This document shows positions 1-9,740 of a DNA stretch of 64,000 bases, piece by piece. Under the pieces are notes generated by a model. The model ran no database searches. It saw only the letters and a program-made list of their open reading frames with translations, and was not told where the DNA came from. Source of the stretch: Alkalibacterium pelagium (GTDB lineage Bacteria; Bacillota; Bacilli; Lactobacillales; Carnobacteriaceae_A); NCBI RefSeq assembly GCF_900109325.1, contig NZ_FNZU01000005.1:62001-126000 (forward strand). Reading direction: 5' to 3'. How positions within the stretch are numbered: the stretch's first letter is position 1; every line of letters begins with the position of its first letter. Made by a program: the position numbers and the translations under genes.

Positions 1-3000
1 TTTGGGTAATATGTTTTTCTTAGACAGGAAGGACAGTATATTTTCTCCCTTAATCTTGCTTATATAATTATCAAGTCTATTATAGACATGTGTATTATTT
101 TTATTTTCCTTAATCCTATCAATAGCTTCATTCTTCAATTTTTCTATATCTTCAAGTTCATTAATATATTCTGAGTATTCCCTATATAAAATCCCTTCTT
201 CAGAACTCAAGGCAGCAATCCATTGTAGATAATTGCTGGATAAAATTGTTGGTAGAAAATGTTTAATGTATTTTTCGGTTGTCTTTGGTAAATTTTGGAT
301 AAAATAAATCAATCCTTCAAAGTTATTTTTTTCAAAGAATAACTCTACATTTTTATATCTATCCGGATATTTCCGCCAGTATGCCGAAATGATCGCAGCA
401 TTAAAGTGTCGCTTGACTATTTTCTCATTTTCAACCTTAAACTTCGGTGGATTTATTTTTCCTCTAATCATAGATTCTGGAGATTTATAATAAGTCAAAT
501 CATGAGAAGAGAGTCTAGAAAATGTAAGTGAATAGGCAACTGAATTTTTTCTCCTTCCTGCTCGTCCTGCTCTTTGGGCATAGTTTGAAGGAGATGGCGG
601 CATATTTTTCATGAATACTGTTTCAAGTTCTCCAACGTCTACTCCCATTTCAAAAGTAGTTGAACAACTTAGAACATTAATCTCATTTTTGATAAACATT
701 TCTTGATATTGTTTAGCTTTCATTGAACTGAGCTGCGCAGTATGTTCCTTTACCCTCAGCGGGAAGATATCTAGGTTTAAATATTGTTTCCTATAATGAT
801 TATTTTCAAATGTTTCTTCTAGATCACATTCCGTAAGTTTTCCATGGCATCTATACGTACTACAGACATTTGAAATGTTATGTGGTGTTAATTTCCCGCA
901 CTTATCGCACATGTACCAGTCCAAATCGTAGGAGAATGACGGTTTAACTACGAAATTACTGATATCCATAACATATTGATCTGGTTTTTTAGCTACGATA
1001 TGCTTTTCTTGCTTCAACAATTTCCAGATATTAGTCAAATAATCATTTATTCTATCATGTTGGCTCTCTTCAAGTGTTTTTTCAAGATAGTCCATTCTTG
1101 AGTTAGATCTGCTAACAGACACCCATGACTTTCGTAAGGTATTCTTTCTATCTGGTTTATCCAGACTTAACGACATAGTAAACTCATTGCCGTTAAATGA
1201 ATAATATTCTCTATCGCTTTCTAACATTTCTTTCGAATAAGAAAAATCGAAAATACACTCTCTCTTGAAACTATTCGTCAAAACCTTTATTAAAGATTGC
1301 GCATCTTCTCCAGCAAAGTAGCCTAATTTTTTGATTTCCTTGTTTAAATATTGAAACGAAAGAAGACCAAGATTTTCCAGACTATTTCGATCACTACTAG
1401 ATATTTCATAAAGTACAGTTTTCCATGCTTCTTTCATAGAATCCTGCTCTTTTTCCAATATACCTGTCTGCTCAAATAAAGCTGCTAATTTATTCACTAA
1501 GGTATTTATTTTAATCCCATCTTCAGGCTTATATTTACTTAACTCTTTAAGAGCTTCCATCACTAGTCTTCTTCTCAAAATATTGTTGTAAGTGAAGTCA
1601 AAATAGCTGGCAAAATAGGCTGCTTCCTGACGACTATCGGAAAATACGAGTAACTGTTTATTTTGAGAATCCGAATACACTTCTTTACTTGATTCTGATC
1701 CAACAGCGTCAATTCCAAAAAAGTCACTATCAAGATCATTTATCTCGTTTACTATTTTTGATATTTTTGAAGGTATTTCTTCATAGATACTTGAACCAAT
1801 TACACTTGCCGCTGCTTCTTGTCCTATATAAAAGCCACGTAATATAGAACCTCGGGTACTAGTCGTGTCGCATGCATAACATTTATGAAGTGCTTTCTTA
1901 TCAGTCTTTACTTGCAAAACTTCAACTAAATTTTCATCGTGACAGTCACATCCCAGTCCGTTGACTAGCTGTTTTTTTTCAATCTTTCCACACTTTCCAC
2001 ATAACTCAAAAATTTGGTCTTCCATATCTTCAAATTCTTCTTCACTAAAATTATCCTGATTTAATAGCATATAATATTCATTAGTTATTTCAACTGATTT
2101 ACTTTGCATTAAATAATCATCTGAAATAGTTGCAGGTATATGAATTTCACCACAGTGTTTACATACATTAATTTTAAAGCTTACAAACTCTTCGCCATCT
2201 ATAAATGTTTTATCTCTCGGAACTATTGAAAGGTTATTATGTTTACCTAAAGTAATGTACGCTCCTTCTAGTGCACGCACAAACATGTGGTAACGTGCAT
2301 CTAGTAATGAAATATTATCCTTTTCTGCCTGCCTAGCCAATGAGACAAATGCAACCACTTCAGACTCTGTAATTCCAATTCTTTCCGATATTTCTTTAAT
2401 TGTTATGGGATTATTCATCAAAAGACTTCTCATCCTATAATACAATGCATCTGTGGTCATAAAATCATATAATAAGGCATTTAATTTCTCCATTGTACAA
2501 GTAAATTTTTGATTATAATTACGTATTACCTCCTTTAATTTTTCTAGGCTTGCTCCTTCATTTATCTGATTCAGTAACTCCTGATAAATACTGGAGGGAT
2601 AATCTGATTTATTCTCTATTTTAAAATCGGAATAACGTATTGCCTTAATTATGCTATCCGACTTAAATTTGTAGCCTGCACACAAAGAAGATGCAAAATC
2701 ACAAATATCGTCGTTGGCTTTTTCATCCCCCAGGGTTGCACTAGTAAGAATAAAGCGAATTTTATTGGTTGTACTTAATACGTTTACTAATCTTCGCATT
2801 AACATCGAAACTTCGATACCACTCGCACCGGTATAAGTATGTGCTTCATCTAAAACAATATACTTCCAGTTTGTTGACTTTTCTCCATTAAAAAAAACAT
2901 TATCATCAGGTCTTAATAATAAATACTCCAGCATTGCATAATTTGTAATCAAAATATGAGGCGGTTTTTCTTTCATTTGACGTCGTGAAATCCGTTCGTT

Positions 3001-3615
3001 AGGTATGGGTTTCTTATTATCATTTAAAGACAAAAACTTATCGAACGCTTTTTTATCTTCATGTTCAGTCTCACCCGTATACGCACCAAATGAAATATCG
3101 GGATAATCTTTCAAAGTTTCTCTCATTCTTTTCATTTGGTCATTAGCCAATGCATTCATCGGATAGATAATTAAAGCTCTAACACCATCTGATAAAGTAT
3201 TATTTTCTTTTTCTCTCATTAAGTGATTTATAATCGGTAGTAAAAAAGATTCTGTTTTCCCGGAACCTGTTCCTGTTGTTACCACTATATTATTGTCTTC
3301 ATGCACTTTTCGAATGGCTAATTCTTGGTGTTTGTACAAACTTCTGGAAAGCAACCCTTGCATGTGCTCATCTTTATATAGGGTATTAAACTCGTTACTC
3401 AAAATGTCTTCATCAATCAATTCATTGATACTAGAACCAAACTTAAAGGAATCGGAGAAATCTAGATACGGTCCCTTTGAAAAATGCTCAGGAGAACTAA
3501 TCTGATTTTTGAATTGCTTCATGTACTCTGAATCATTAATATAAAAGGTCGTTTCAATATAGCGTAAATATTTATCTACGATATTTTTTGACGCAACAAT
3601 AGGATCTAATCCCAT
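1..3615 (-). CDS. Long DEAH-box helicase of the DUF1998-associated type (DruE/YprA-like), 3' end outside window
   Basis: Open frame of 1205 codons without a stop, running off the left edge, so the C-terminus is missing. RecA1 carries a Walker A GTGSGKT at about residues 115-121, a DEAH box at 256-259 and a TSAT motif at 291-294. Motif VI, QRAGRAGRR, comes only at about 1014, leaving an insertion of over 600 residues between the RecA lobes. That insertion holds several Cys-x2-Cys pairs (CKHC, CGKC, CYAC, CDKC) that look like zinc sites. This layout is known from the long helicases of phage-defence systems such as Druantia DruE and from YprA/MrfA relatives. The ATG directly follows the stop of the upstream gene (TAAATG), with AGAGGTGG as ribosome-binding site inside that gene, so the two are translationally coupled. 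The region is clearly more AT-rich than the metabolic genes to the right. Helicase function is certain; the system it belongs to is inference. Confidence 0.8.
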   Translation of the reverse strand, partial: MGLDPIVASKNIVDKYLRYIETTFYINDSEYMKQFKNQISSPEHFSKGPYLDFSDSFKFGSSINELIDEDILSNEFNTLYKDEHMQGLLSRSLYKHQELAIRKVHEDNNIVVTTGTGSGKTESFLLPIINHLMREKENNTLSDGVRALIIYPMNALANDQMKRMRETLKDYPDISFGAYTGETEHEDKKAFDKFLSLNDNKKPIPNERISRRQMKEKPPHILITNYAMLEYLLLRPDDNVFFNGEKSTNWKYIVLDEAHTYTGASGIEVSMLMRRLVNVLSTTNKIRFILTSATLGDEKANDDICDFASSLCAGYKFKSDSIIKAIRYSDFKIENKSDYPSSIYQELLNQINEGASLEKLKEVIRNYNQKFTCTMEKLNALLYDFMTTDALYYRMRSLLMNNPITIKEISERIGITESEVVAFVSLARQAEKDNISLLDARYHMFVRALEGAYITLGKHNNLSIVPRDKTFIDGEEFVSFKINVCKHCGEIHIPATISDDYLMQSKSVEITNEYYMLLNQDNFSEEEFEDMEDQIFELCGKCGKIEKKQLVNGLGCDCHDENLVEVLQVKTDKKALHKCYACDTTSTRGSILRGFYIGQEAAASVIGSSIYEEIPSKISKIVNEINDLDSDFFGIDAVGSESSKEVYSDSQNKQLLVFSDSRQEAAYFASYFDFTYNNILRRRLVMEALKELSKYKPEDGIKINTLVNKLAALFEQTGILEKEQDSMKEAWKTVLYEISSSDRNSLENLGLLSFQYLNKEIKKLGYFAGEDAQSLIKVLTNSFKRECIFDFSYSKEMLESDREYYSFNGNEFTMSLSLDKPDRKNTLRKSWVSVSRSNSRMDYLEKTLEESQHDRINDYLTNIWKLLKQEKHIVAKKPDQYVMDISNFVVKPSFSYDLDWYMCDKCGKLTPHNISNVCSTYRCHGKLTECDLEETFENNHYRKQYLNLDIFPLRVKEHTAQLSSMKAKQYQEMFIKNEINVLSCSTTFEMGVDVGELETVFMKNMPPSPSNYAQRAGRAGRRKNSVAYSLTFSRLSSHDLTYYKSPESMIRGKINPPKFKVENEKIVKRHFNAAIISAYWRKYPDRYKNVELFFEKNNFEGLIYFIQNLPKTTEKYIKHFLPTILSSNYLQWIAALSSEEGILYREYSEYINELEDIEKLKNEAIDRIKENKNNTHVYNRLDNYISKIKGENILSFLSKKNILPK

Positions 3616-6414
3616 TTAATCCACCTCTCTCTTATCAATCGTTATAGTGTCAATCAGCTTAAAACGCTCCTCATTGTTTACTACCTTGGGATTCACATGC
3701 TTAGAATGAATGTCAAAGATCAGTCCATCCCTGTCCTTATCCTCAATCTCTAATTCATAAATATAATCGTTGGATTTTCTTAGTCTCATTATAAATGGGT
3801 TATAAGTTGAGAAATACCATTTTCTTAACTCCTGTGTATCCCAATCTGTGATGTAATAAAACCCATCCGCTTCATAATAACCCTCTATTTTTGAAGTACG
3901 TACATTTTGTAAATAAAAATTGTCCAGAAGAAATTCTCCATCATACGTATTGCACTTTTTAACCTTTAATACCTTTTTCTGTGTATCAATTACAAAAGGA
4001 TCTCCAACCAATAAGTTTTCTTCATGTAGCACCTTTTCATCATCGGACAATCCGAAGAAATCATCTTCTTCAATGAGTATTATCCTGACCCTATATTTCC
4101 CCATATCTAAGTTAACGTTCGGGTCAAACAAATTAAAGCTATGTTTAATATCATACTCTTGTATAATACTCTCTTTTATATCTAGCACTTGAGCTTTTAG
4201 ATTTCCTTCACCCACGAAAGCACCTTGTATAAATAACCCCTTATTGAATCTACCCGTATCATAATAGTCAACCTTTACATTTTTTAAAGTTGGTTGATAA
4301 TGGGTGGTTACTAAGGGTATCTGCTTATCTTTCAATCTTACACCTATTGTGACGGGAGATTTATGCTCTACTGAAAAATAATCTCTTAAATCAAACTGAT
4401 TTTGATTTACCGTTTGCTTACCCTCGAGAGTAATCATTTTATTTGAAGAGACCAAATAAATTTTTGAAACATCTTCTGTGTATGTTACTTTTAGCTGTGG
4501 TTCTTTTACAGATTTAAACCATATATCTGAAACATTCTGACTAGAATTATATTCACCTAAATGCCAAGAAAACTTTGGTATCTTTATCTTTAATCTAATT
4601 GCTGTTTTTTCTATTTTCACTGCCACATGATCATACTTTTTTAAGTTGACTTTTAACGGTAAAGTTTCACGACAACTCAAAGCATCCCCCACATTTAAAT
4701 TTGTCAACTTTGCTTGCTTATCTTTATAATAAAAGTGCTTATCAAAAGAATAATTCAGCTGAGGTATGATACATAAATTCCGGCTAATTACAGGATGCAT
4801 ATTTCCCTTCTCTCTGATTGCTAGGGAGTAGTTCATCAAATCTTGAAGCAGTGAGTTATTTATTAAAATTTGGGCCACCTGAGATCCACTGCCATCAGTC
4901 ATAGTATAAATGGAAAATTTGCTTTCTTGTGAAAGATGATAATTATTTCCGTTGACCGATACAACATAGTCATCTATTGCTTTTTCTTCAGATATAACCA
5001 ATTGCAATCTAGGAATTTCTGAATAAATAAAATAGCTTTCTTCATTATCACCTATTCCTTCTACTCTCTCATATAATGCCTTGTCACTAAACTCTGTTAT
5101 TAGTCGCTTAGTGTTCGGTGTAATAACATATCCAGACAATTCGAGAATAGTATCATCTTTCAGAAATACAGTATGAATGGTACGATCTGGGTATTTTAGA
5201 CTCGTTATATCCCCATTGATGACTTTTAATTCAGTTTTATTTGAGCATACTATTTTGTATCTTTGACTTTTTAATTGATTTGCTGCTACTTCCTCAGCGT
5301 CTGAGTTGAATATTAAATAGTCTCTAAAGAGTTTTTCTTTAGAATTGAAAATAGTTACATCGCCTGTCCATATCTCGTAACGAAGATTTTTATAGAAACT
5401 ATTTAAAAGGACTATTTCTTCTTCAGTCTTAAAGAGCAGGCGACTTTTAGTTAGTTTCAGTTCCCTATTTTCAACTAGCTTATCGTCATTGTAAACATTC
5501 AAATAAATTTTATCTTTAATATAGTCACTATCTATAATTTGTTTTGGGACGATTAAATGCAATAAATCTTTTTGGAACTTAAAATGAGCTGTGGTGAACT
5601 TTTTAATGCCTTTTTTGGCTATAGTCGACTTATCAGTTGATACTCTTTTTAATTCTGATATGTTATTTACATAATATTTAAAGTAGTTATCAAATCGAGT
5701 GTTAAAGCTATATGAAATATCACGTGAGTAATTTAACTCATTCATATAAAATAAATAATTTTCAATAATGGGCGCGACAATCCCTGCGGACTTTACGAAT
5801 GCTATACGAAAGGCTTTAGGTAACTGCTGGCGGGCAATTGTCATTTTTGACCCTTGAATATTTAATTGAATGTCATCTTCTTCCAGAAATTTTGAAAACA
5901 ATCGATGCATATACTCTACTAATTGCTCTACTTCGCTACTTTCATAATCTTCTTCTAGATCCTTAAAATATATGTCTTCTAAGAATTCCAAAAACTTATC
6001 AATGCTAGTTTTTGGTATGATTGCATGAGTTAAAATAGACGTAACATAACCTTTATTCTTTCGTCCTACATGAAAATAAAGGTTGTTTAACTTACAAAAG
6101 TTCTCAAACGCCGGTTTACATATTTTTTGAACTTGCATTTCATTAGCATCAATCTTACGAGCAAATTCATCCCAAAATTGGTTTCCTTGAAAATCTTTAA
6201 TGGCAAAGAATACTAAAGCAACTGAGATAATCATATTTTTTTCTCGCATATAGACTAACTTTTCTTTTTTTATTAAAGCGCTTGCATATTTTAGCACAGT
6301 TTCATACTGCTTATCTGGTAACTTTATAAGTCCAAGTAAGAATTCCTTACCTTCTTTTTCTATACATTCTTGTATCCTTGGTTCAAGAAAGTCTAATTCT
6401 TTAGGGAATGCCAC
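3616..6414 (-). CDS. Large uncharacterised protein coupled to the helicase (possible Druantia DruH-like partner)
   Basis: About 932 residues that I do not recognise. There is no signal peptide, no clear membrane segment and no visible nuclease, methylase or ATPase motif. The N-terminal third (to about 230) reads as mostly helical and rich in Lys/Glu; the rest looks beta-rich, with many short alternating hydrophobic stretches. I chose the GTG at 6414 because GTGAGG lies 8 bases before it; a GTG three codons upstream lacks such a site. It follows hsdR by about 80 bases and overlaps functionally with the helicase through TAAATG. A protein of about 1000 residues followed by a giant helicase is the known gene order of Druantia type III (DruH-DruE), so a DruH-like role is possible, but I cannot show homology. 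AT-rich like the helicase gene, suggesting joint acquisition. Confidence 0.75.
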   Translation of the reverse strand: MAFPKELDFLEPRIQECIEKEGKEFLLGLIKLPDKQYETVLKYASALIKKEKLVYMREKNMIISVALVFFAIKDFQGNQFWDEFARKIDANEMQVQKICKPAFENFCKLNNLYFHVGRKNKGYVTSILTHAIIPKTSIDKFLEFLEDIYFKDLEEDYESSEVEQLVEYMHRLFSKFLEEDDIQLNIQGSKMTIARQQLPKAFRIAFVKSAGIVAPIIENYLFYMNELNYSRDISYSFNTRFDNYFKYYVNNISELKRVSTDKSTIAKKGIKKFTTAHFKFQKDLLHLIVPKQIIDSDYIKDKIYLNVYNDDKLVENRELKLTKSRLLFKTEEEIVLLNSFYKNLRYEIWTGDVTIFNSKEKLFRDYLIFNSDAEEVAANQLKSQRYKIVCSNKTELKVINGDITSLKYPDRTIHTVFLKDDTILELSGYVITPNTKRLITEFSDKALYERVEGIGDNEESYFIYSEIPRLQLVISEEKAIDDYVVSVNGNNYHLSQESKFSIYTMTDGSGSQVAQILINNSLLQDLMNYSLAIREKGNMHPVISRNLCIIPQLNYSFDKHFYYKDKQAKLTNLNVGDALSCRETLPLKVNLKKYDHVAVKIEKTAIRLKIKIPKFSWHLGEYNSSQNVSDIWFKSVKEPQLKVTYTEDVSKIYLVSSNKMITLEGKQTVNQNQFDLRDYFSVEHKSPVTIGVRLKDKQIPLVTTHYQPTLKNVKVDYYDTGRFNKGLFIQGAFVGEGNLKAQVLDIKESIIQEYDIKHSFNLFDPNVNLDMGKYRVRIILIEEDDFFGLSDDEKVLHEENLLVGDPFVIDTQKKVLKVKKCNTYDGEFLLDNFYLQNVRTSKIEGYYEADGFYYITDWDTQELRKWYFSTYNPFIMRLRKSNDYIYELEIEDKDRDGLIFDIHSKHVNPKVVNNEERFKLIDTITIDKREVD

Positions 6415-6423
6415 TGTTAACAC

Positions 6424-6495
6424 CTCACTTATTATCTAAATAATAAATATGTAGGGCTGGAGTTGTGTAGTAATTTAACCTCCAACCCACTTTGT
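6424..6495 (-). other. Intercistronic hairpins between hsdR and the unknown gene
   Basis: Reading the minus strand, a 9-bp stem (GGGTTGGAG / CTCCAGCCC, one G-T pair) lies at 6454-6488. A perfect 7-bp inverted repeat (TTATTAT / ATAATAA) follows at 6429-6446, just before the ribosome-binding site of the next gene. There is an AT-rich but not pure T tail, so this may be a leaky terminator, an RNA processing site or an operator. No convincing promoter was found here. Confidence 0.4.
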
Positions 6496-9400
6496 CTAAT
6501 AATCCATTCTGTCTTCTTCAGCTACTTGTGCAGCCCAAACATGTTCTTTATATAGGTTGCCTGCCATTTTTTCTACTTGAAGCATAACCGTAATGATTGC
6601 TTGAGGAGACTGATCTGGTGGATAGTCATACTTGGCTAAGAGACGTTTAATCACTCGTCTCATACTGGCGCGTGCACTTTTTCTGACACTCCAGTCAATA
6701 GTAATATTTTTCCTAATCGCTTCGGTCAACTCATGTGCGATCTGCTTTAGAACGTCGTCTTCCATAAATTCTTTGACGGCGTCTTCTTTCGTTAAGGCAT
6801 CATAGAAAGCAATCTCATCATCACTCAATCCCAGTTCACTTTCTTCTTCTCGCATACGCTTGAAATCATGGGCCATACGAATAAGTTCTTCAATGACTTC
6901 TGCATTTGTCAACGCTTGATTTCGGTATCGGTTTAACGTTTTTGTCAAACGTTCAGAGAACTTCTCTGACCTAACAACATTTCGTCTTTCAAGTGCTTTA
7001 ATGTCACCTTCCAGTAATTTCTTCAACATTTCGACTGCCAAGTTCTTATGCTTCATTTCCTGAACTTCATTCAAGAAATCTTCTGATAAAATGGAAATTT
7101 CTGGTCGTTTAATATTTAATGTATCAAATACATCGATGACTTCCTCTGAAATAATCGACCGTTCGAGAAGCTGAGATACACGTGCATCGATTTCTTTTTG
7201 AGAAAGTATAGGCTTGTCGCTATTTTTGAGCTTAACCAAACTCGCTTTTACTGCTTTAAAGTAACTCACTTCCAGTGCTTTTTCTTTTCCAGTATCCGTA
7301 GCTGCACATAGGGCGTGAGCTTTGCCGCATTCCAGAACCGTTTGCTTGAATTCTTTTTGGTCTTCTTCGCTCTTGCCCATAATAAAGTCCATTCCACCGG
7401 TTATGGCGCGGACACGTTTGCTTTGTGAGTCACCCATATAGTCAGAATAATCGTACCCATGCATCATATCTTGAAGAACATCCAATTTCTCAAGCATTAA
7501 GTTAGTTGCCACGTCTGTATCGATACCAGTATTTTGTCGGTCGCTGCTGGTGTACTGATTTAATGCATGCTTTAAACTTTCAAGAATACCAATATAGTCG
7601 ACAACGACACCACCAGATTTTTCCTTGAAGACACGGTTCACGCGCGCAATCGCTTGCATTAAATTATGACCTTTCATGGGTTTATCAATATACATGGTAT
7701 GCATAGACGGGACATCAAAGCCTGTGAGCCACATGTCTCTTACAAGCACCAATTTCAATTCATCATTGTTGTCTTTCATACGCTTAGCCAATGTATCTCG
7801 GCGCTGCTTGCCACCGGTGTGCTTTTGCAGGCGTTCACTGTCCGCTGCACTTCCGGTCATAACCACTTTAATTTTTCCTTTATTCACATCGTCACTGTGC
7901 CAGTCTGGTCTGATTTTAATGATCTGATCATACAAATCTACGGCAATCTTTCGACTCATACAGACGACCATTCCTTTACCATCCATAGCCTGTTCTTTGG
8001 CTTCGAAATGCTGGACGATATCTTCAGCCAGCTTTTTGACCCGGTTTGGTGAGCCAACTATGGCTTCCATTCGACTCCACTTCGACCGATTTTTCATGCG
8101 AGCCTCTTCTTCTTGACCCTCCAATAGTTCTTCAAATTCATCATCCAAGTTCTTGAGTTCCACTTCATCCGCTTCAAGTTTGATGATCCGGTTCTCATAA
8201 AAAATACGAACCGTTGCTTCATCCTCTACCGCTCTGGTCATGTCATATGTATCAATTGTATGACCGAATACAGCAACCGTCGAGCGGTCTTCTAAGTCAA
8301 TGGGTGTACCAGTAAAGCCGATAAAGGAGGCATTGGGCAGAGCATCTCTTAAATACTTAGCATAGCCATAGGTGACTTCCCCCGTTTTGGCATCCGTTTT
8401 AGCATCCAATCCATACTGACTTCTGTGTGCTTCGTCTGCAATGATAATCACATTTTTTCGGTCTGTCAGAACGGGCATGTCTTCATTTTCCGGCTTGAAT
8501 TTTTGAATGGTTGTAAAAATAATCCCACCTGATTGTCTCTCGTTTAAAAGATCATACAAGCCATTAACTTCTGTGGAGTTATCTTTGTTGTTCGTCTTTT
8601 TAGCTTGAGATAATTTTCTGACGTGCGCCTGCTTTGGTGTTTGCCGCAATAAGTCTTTTGATTTAGAAAACGTACTGAAGAGCTGGTCATCCAAATCATT
8701 ACGGTCGGTTATAACCACAATGGTCGGATTGTTCAGTTCTCTCACCAGGCCGCCTGTATAAAAGACCATCGAAAAGCTTTTCCCTGACCCTTGCGTATGC
8801 CAAATCACCCCGATTTGACGGTCGCCTTCTTCTTGGGTGGCTTCTTTTGTTTTAGCGACCGCTTTTTTAACAGCAAAGTACTGATGATAAGCTGCCATGA
8901 TTTTTACTACGGATTTATTATTCCCTAGTATTTTCCCATTCGCGTCTTTTTCTGCTTCCTGTGATTCCTGGAAGAGTATGAAGTTATGAACGATATCTAA
9001 AAGCCGTTCTTTTTGAAGTATCCCATTAAACAAGACTTCATACTGGGGATTGGAAAGGGGTTCGATATGTTTTCCGTCAACCGTTCGCCAGTTCATGAAC
9101 CATTCTTCGTTAGAAGTCAACGTCCCTACTTTTGCATTAATTCCGTCTGAAATAATATTGAAGGCATTGTAGTTGAAAAGAGAAGGGATTTCTCTTTTAT
9201 AGGTTTGGATTTGGTTGTATGCATTCTCAATCCCCACTTCTTCATCACTCGCTGATTTTAATTCAATTACCACGAGCGGAAGACCGTTGACGAATAAAAC
9301 GATATCTGGTCTACGGTCCTCTTTTTCCACTACAGTAAACTGATTCACAGCTAGGAAATTATTATTTAACGGGTTCTCAAAATCAATAACATACGCCCGC

Positions 9401-9738
9401 TTTGTTCTAATTTCTCCCTTTTCCTTGTAACTGACCTCGACTCCTTCGGTCATTAACTGATGAAAGTGACGGTTATTTTCAATTAAACTGGGACTGTTAA
9501 AGGTAATGACTTGTCTGTATGCTTCTTCTAAAGCTTCAGGCGGAAGCTCTGGGTTGATTTTGCTCAGAGCTTCTTCCAGTCGCCTTTCTAACAGCACTTC
9601 TTTCAAGGTCTCACGTTCGACTTGTGTTCCACCTGGTGAAAGGTCTAATCCGGATGCATAGTCATAGCCTAACTCCTGTAAGATCTCAATTGCCGCTTCT
9701 TCCAGTAAATCTTCCGTAAAGTGTTCATATAGACTCAC
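6496..9738 (-). CDS. hsdR: Type I restriction enzyme, HsdR subunit
   Basis: Motor and nuclease subunit of a type I restriction-modification complex: it translocates DNA with ATP and cuts unmethylated DNA. 1080 residues, a normal length. The N-terminal nuclease domain shows the PD...ExK core (P144-D145, E159, K161 in a VIELKSA context). The helicase part has a Walker A with QGSGKS at about 316-321, DEAH at 435-438, a GFTGTPI motif, and a late QAIARVNR motif. The C-terminal third is helical, as expected for the region that binds the methylase core. Start is the GTG at 9738, with GGAGG six bases upstream inside hsdS; only two bases separate it from the hsdS stop. All catalytic motifs are intact, so the enzyme should be active. 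Confidence 0.97.
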   Translation of the reverse strand: MSLYEHFTEDLLEEAAIEILQELGYDYASGLDLSPGGTQVERETLKEVLLERRLEEALSKINPELPPEALEEAYRQVITFNSPSLIENNRHFHQLMTEGVEVSYKEKGEIRTKRAYVIDFENPLNNNFLAVNQFTVVEKEDRRPDIVLFVNGLPLVVIELKSASDEEVGIENAYNQIQTYKREIPSLFNYNAFNIISDGINAKVGTLTSNEEWFMNWRTVDGKHIEPLSNPQYEVLFNGILQKERLLDIVHNFILFQESQEAEKDANGKILGNNKSVVKIMAAYHQYFAVKKAVAKTKEATQEEGDRQIGVIWHTQGSGKSFSMVFYTGGLVRELNNPTIVVITDRNDLDDQLFSTFSKSKDLLRQTPKQAHVRKLSQAKKTNNKDNSTEVNGLYDLLNERQSGGIIFTTIQKFKPENEDMPVLTDRKNVIIIADEAHRSQYGLDAKTDAKTGEVTYGYAKYLRDALPNASFIGFTGTPIDLEDRSTVAVFGHTIDTYDMTRAVEDEATVRIFYENRIIKLEADEVELKNLDDEFEELLEGQEEEARMKNRSKWSRMEAIVGSPNRVKKLAEDIVQHFEAKEQAMDGKGMVVCMSRKIAVDLYDQIIKIRPDWHSDDVNKGKIKVVMTGSAADSERLQKHTGGKQRRDTLAKRMKDNNDELKLVLVRDMWLTGFDVPSMHTMYIDKPMKGHNLMQAIARVNRVFKEKSGGVVVDYIGILESLKHALNQYTSSDRQNTGIDTDVATNLMLEKLDVLQDMMHGYDYSDYMGDSQSKRVRAITGGMDFIMGKSEEDQKEFKQTVLECGKAHALCAATDTGKEKALEVSYFKAVKASLVKLKNSDKPILSQKEIDARVSQLLERSIISEEVIDVFDTLNIKRPEISILSEDFLNEVQEMKHKNLAVEMLKKLLEGDIKALERRNVVRSEKFSERLTKTLNRYRNQALTNAEVIEELIRMAHDFKRMREEESELGLSDDEIAFYDALTKEDAVKEFMEDDVLKQIAHELTEAIRKNITIDWSVRKSARASMRRVIKRLLAKYDYPPDQSPQAIITVMLQVEKMAGNLYKEHVWAAQVAEEDRMDY

Positions 9739-9740
9739 AA

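Noticed and set aside
1-6414. Firm assignment as Druantia type III
   Set aside because: Only size, order and helicase type agree; the C-terminus of the helicase is missing and homology of the partner to DruH cannot be judged by eye.
7666-8052. Plus-strand frame of about 128 codons inside hsdR
   Set aside because: Antisense to conserved helicase motifs of hsdR, with no start signal.
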